The translations under genes were made by a program, and so were the position numbers. 64,000 bases of DNA, taken from contig OZ271832.1 in NCBI GenBank assembly GCA_965601475.1, positions 5,766,001 to 5,830,000 on the forward strand, in the 5' to 3' direction. Under the pieces are notes generated by a model that worked only from the letters and a program-made list of their open reading frames with translations, had not been told where the DNA came from and searched no databases. This DNA is from JAWPMT01 sp965601475. Its GTDB lineage: Bacteria; Bacteroidota; Bacteroidia; Cytophagales; Cyclobacteriaceae. Of this stretch, positions 63,545 through 64,000 are shown piece after piece (the first letter of the stretch is position 1; each line of letters begins with the position of its first letter).

Positions 63545-64000
63545 ATGAAACGACTAAGTATTTCTATTATGGCAGTGGTTGTGGCAGGCCTCGGCTACTT
63601 GTCAGCACAGCAACCGAAAAGCATCGATCAAAGGGTAACCTACCAGGAACCCAATCACAGAATTGTTGTGAATTCGGCGAGCGAAATCGCCACAAGCCGA
63701 ACAATTTTCGACTTACTGGGCAAAATGCCTGGCGTGGGTGTCGTCGGCAGACTTGGAGAGCAGCGGGCACTTATTAGAAACCGCAATGCAAACTACTTTC
63801 TGGATGGCGTTCCCGTAGATGTTAGCCTCGTCAGAGACCTTGCCGTTCAAAGGGTAGAATTTATCGATGTGCTTAAAGGCCCAAGAGCGATGATCTACGG
63901 CGCAAATCCTTCAGTTGTTGGAAACAGGTTTGGTACGGCGGCCGGTGGCGCAATATTCATCTACACGCGTTCAGAAAGTCCCGTGACCATATTGAGCTAT
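63545..64000 (+). CDS. TonB-dependent receptor plug domain protein (3' end outside window)
   Basis: Open to the window edge, 152 codons seen. ATG 63545 begins a signal peptide (MKRLSISIMAVVVAGLGYLS, cut after SAQ). Then TSRTIFDLLGKMPGVGVVGR, RALIRNRNANYFLDGVPVDV, VQRVEFIDVLKGPRAMIYGA and GTAAGGAIFIYTR match the plug domain of outer-membrane TonB receptors, including the final G.ivI.TR strand. It has no carboxypeptidase-like N-terminal domain of the SusC type. It is likely the first gene of a uptake locus that continues beyond 64000. Confidence 0.85.
   Translation, partial: MKRLSISIMAVVVAGLGYLSAQQPKSIDQRVTYQEPNHRIVVNSASEIATSRTIFDLLGKMPGVGVVGRLGEQRALIRNRNANYFLDGVPVDVSLVRDLAVQRVEFIDVLKGPRAMIYGANPSVVGNRFGTAAGGAIFIYTRSESPVTILSY

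Overview
The window reads as a chromosomal segment of a marine- or soil-type Bacteroidota, probably Cytophagales. The signs are a secreted CotH-like protein with a type IX secretion C-terminal sorting domain (23923-26226), FtsX-type permeases of the PadR-linked kind, several AraC regulators with multi-pass membrane N-termini, a TonB-dependent receptor start, an 'Nterm-SIMPL', a DUF481 protein, and almost no Shine-Dalgarno sequences. No rRNA, tRNA or CRISPR array was seen. Genus is not resolvable by eye.

Layout. 1-8608: ordinary genes (FtsX permease, dienelactone-hydrolase-like esterase, AraC-type regulator, lipoprotein hydrolase with C-terminal repeats, secreted HExxH protein, acyltransferase 3). 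8609-9806: a degenerate gene carrying a repeat insertion, then an intergenic repeat. 9807-19305: AsmA-like giant, MscS channel, an AsmA-like pseudogene fragment, SIMPL protein with a small lipoprotein, DUF481 barrel, class C beta-lactamase-like hydrolase and a barrel protein. 19306-26226: DJ-1/PfpI lipoprotein, an AraC regulator with an N-terminal metal-binding Cys domain, a Crp/Fnr regulator and the CotH/T9SS protein, with a 97-bp duplication.

26732-41645 is the most notable part: an AT-rich defence island built on DNA phosphorothioation. XRE regulator - dndC - dndD - dndE - PLD/DEAD helicase - 65-aa protein - a second DndD-like SMC ATPase - a dnd-associated-protein-4-like gene - ParB-like nuclease/HTH protein - second ParB-like HTH protein - predicted PD-(D/E)XK nuclease - HEPN-like protein run head to tail, mostly overlapping, on the plus strand. 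A convergent dndA cysteine desulfurase and a divergent DUF4007-like gene follow; the latter is interrupted 22 codons before its end by an IS3-family element whose excision can be reconstructed exactly. No dndB and no dndFGH are present, so the modification core appears to be paired with an unusual restriction/effector module. DndA would deliver sulfur, DndC activate it, and DndD/DndE act on DNA; the helicase and the second block are the candidates for discriminating and destroying unmodified DNA.

41690-45303: FtsX permease with PadR regulator, bracketed by direct copies of a dispersed repeat. 45475-51541: a polymorphic-toxin locus (189-aa protein, 1685-aa RHS protein with a His/Cys-containing C-terminal domain, 81-aa candidate immunity protein). 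51542-54348: repeat-rich DNA with an 80-bp imperfect hairpin and a chemoreceptor pseudogene with four in-frame stops. 54447-64000, visibly richer in GC: AraC regulator, YceI protein, a 1.1-kb mosaic of repeats, a small unknown protein, a membrane TPR adenylate cyclase, a sortilin/BNR-repeat protein and the start of a TonB-dependent receptor cut by the window edge.
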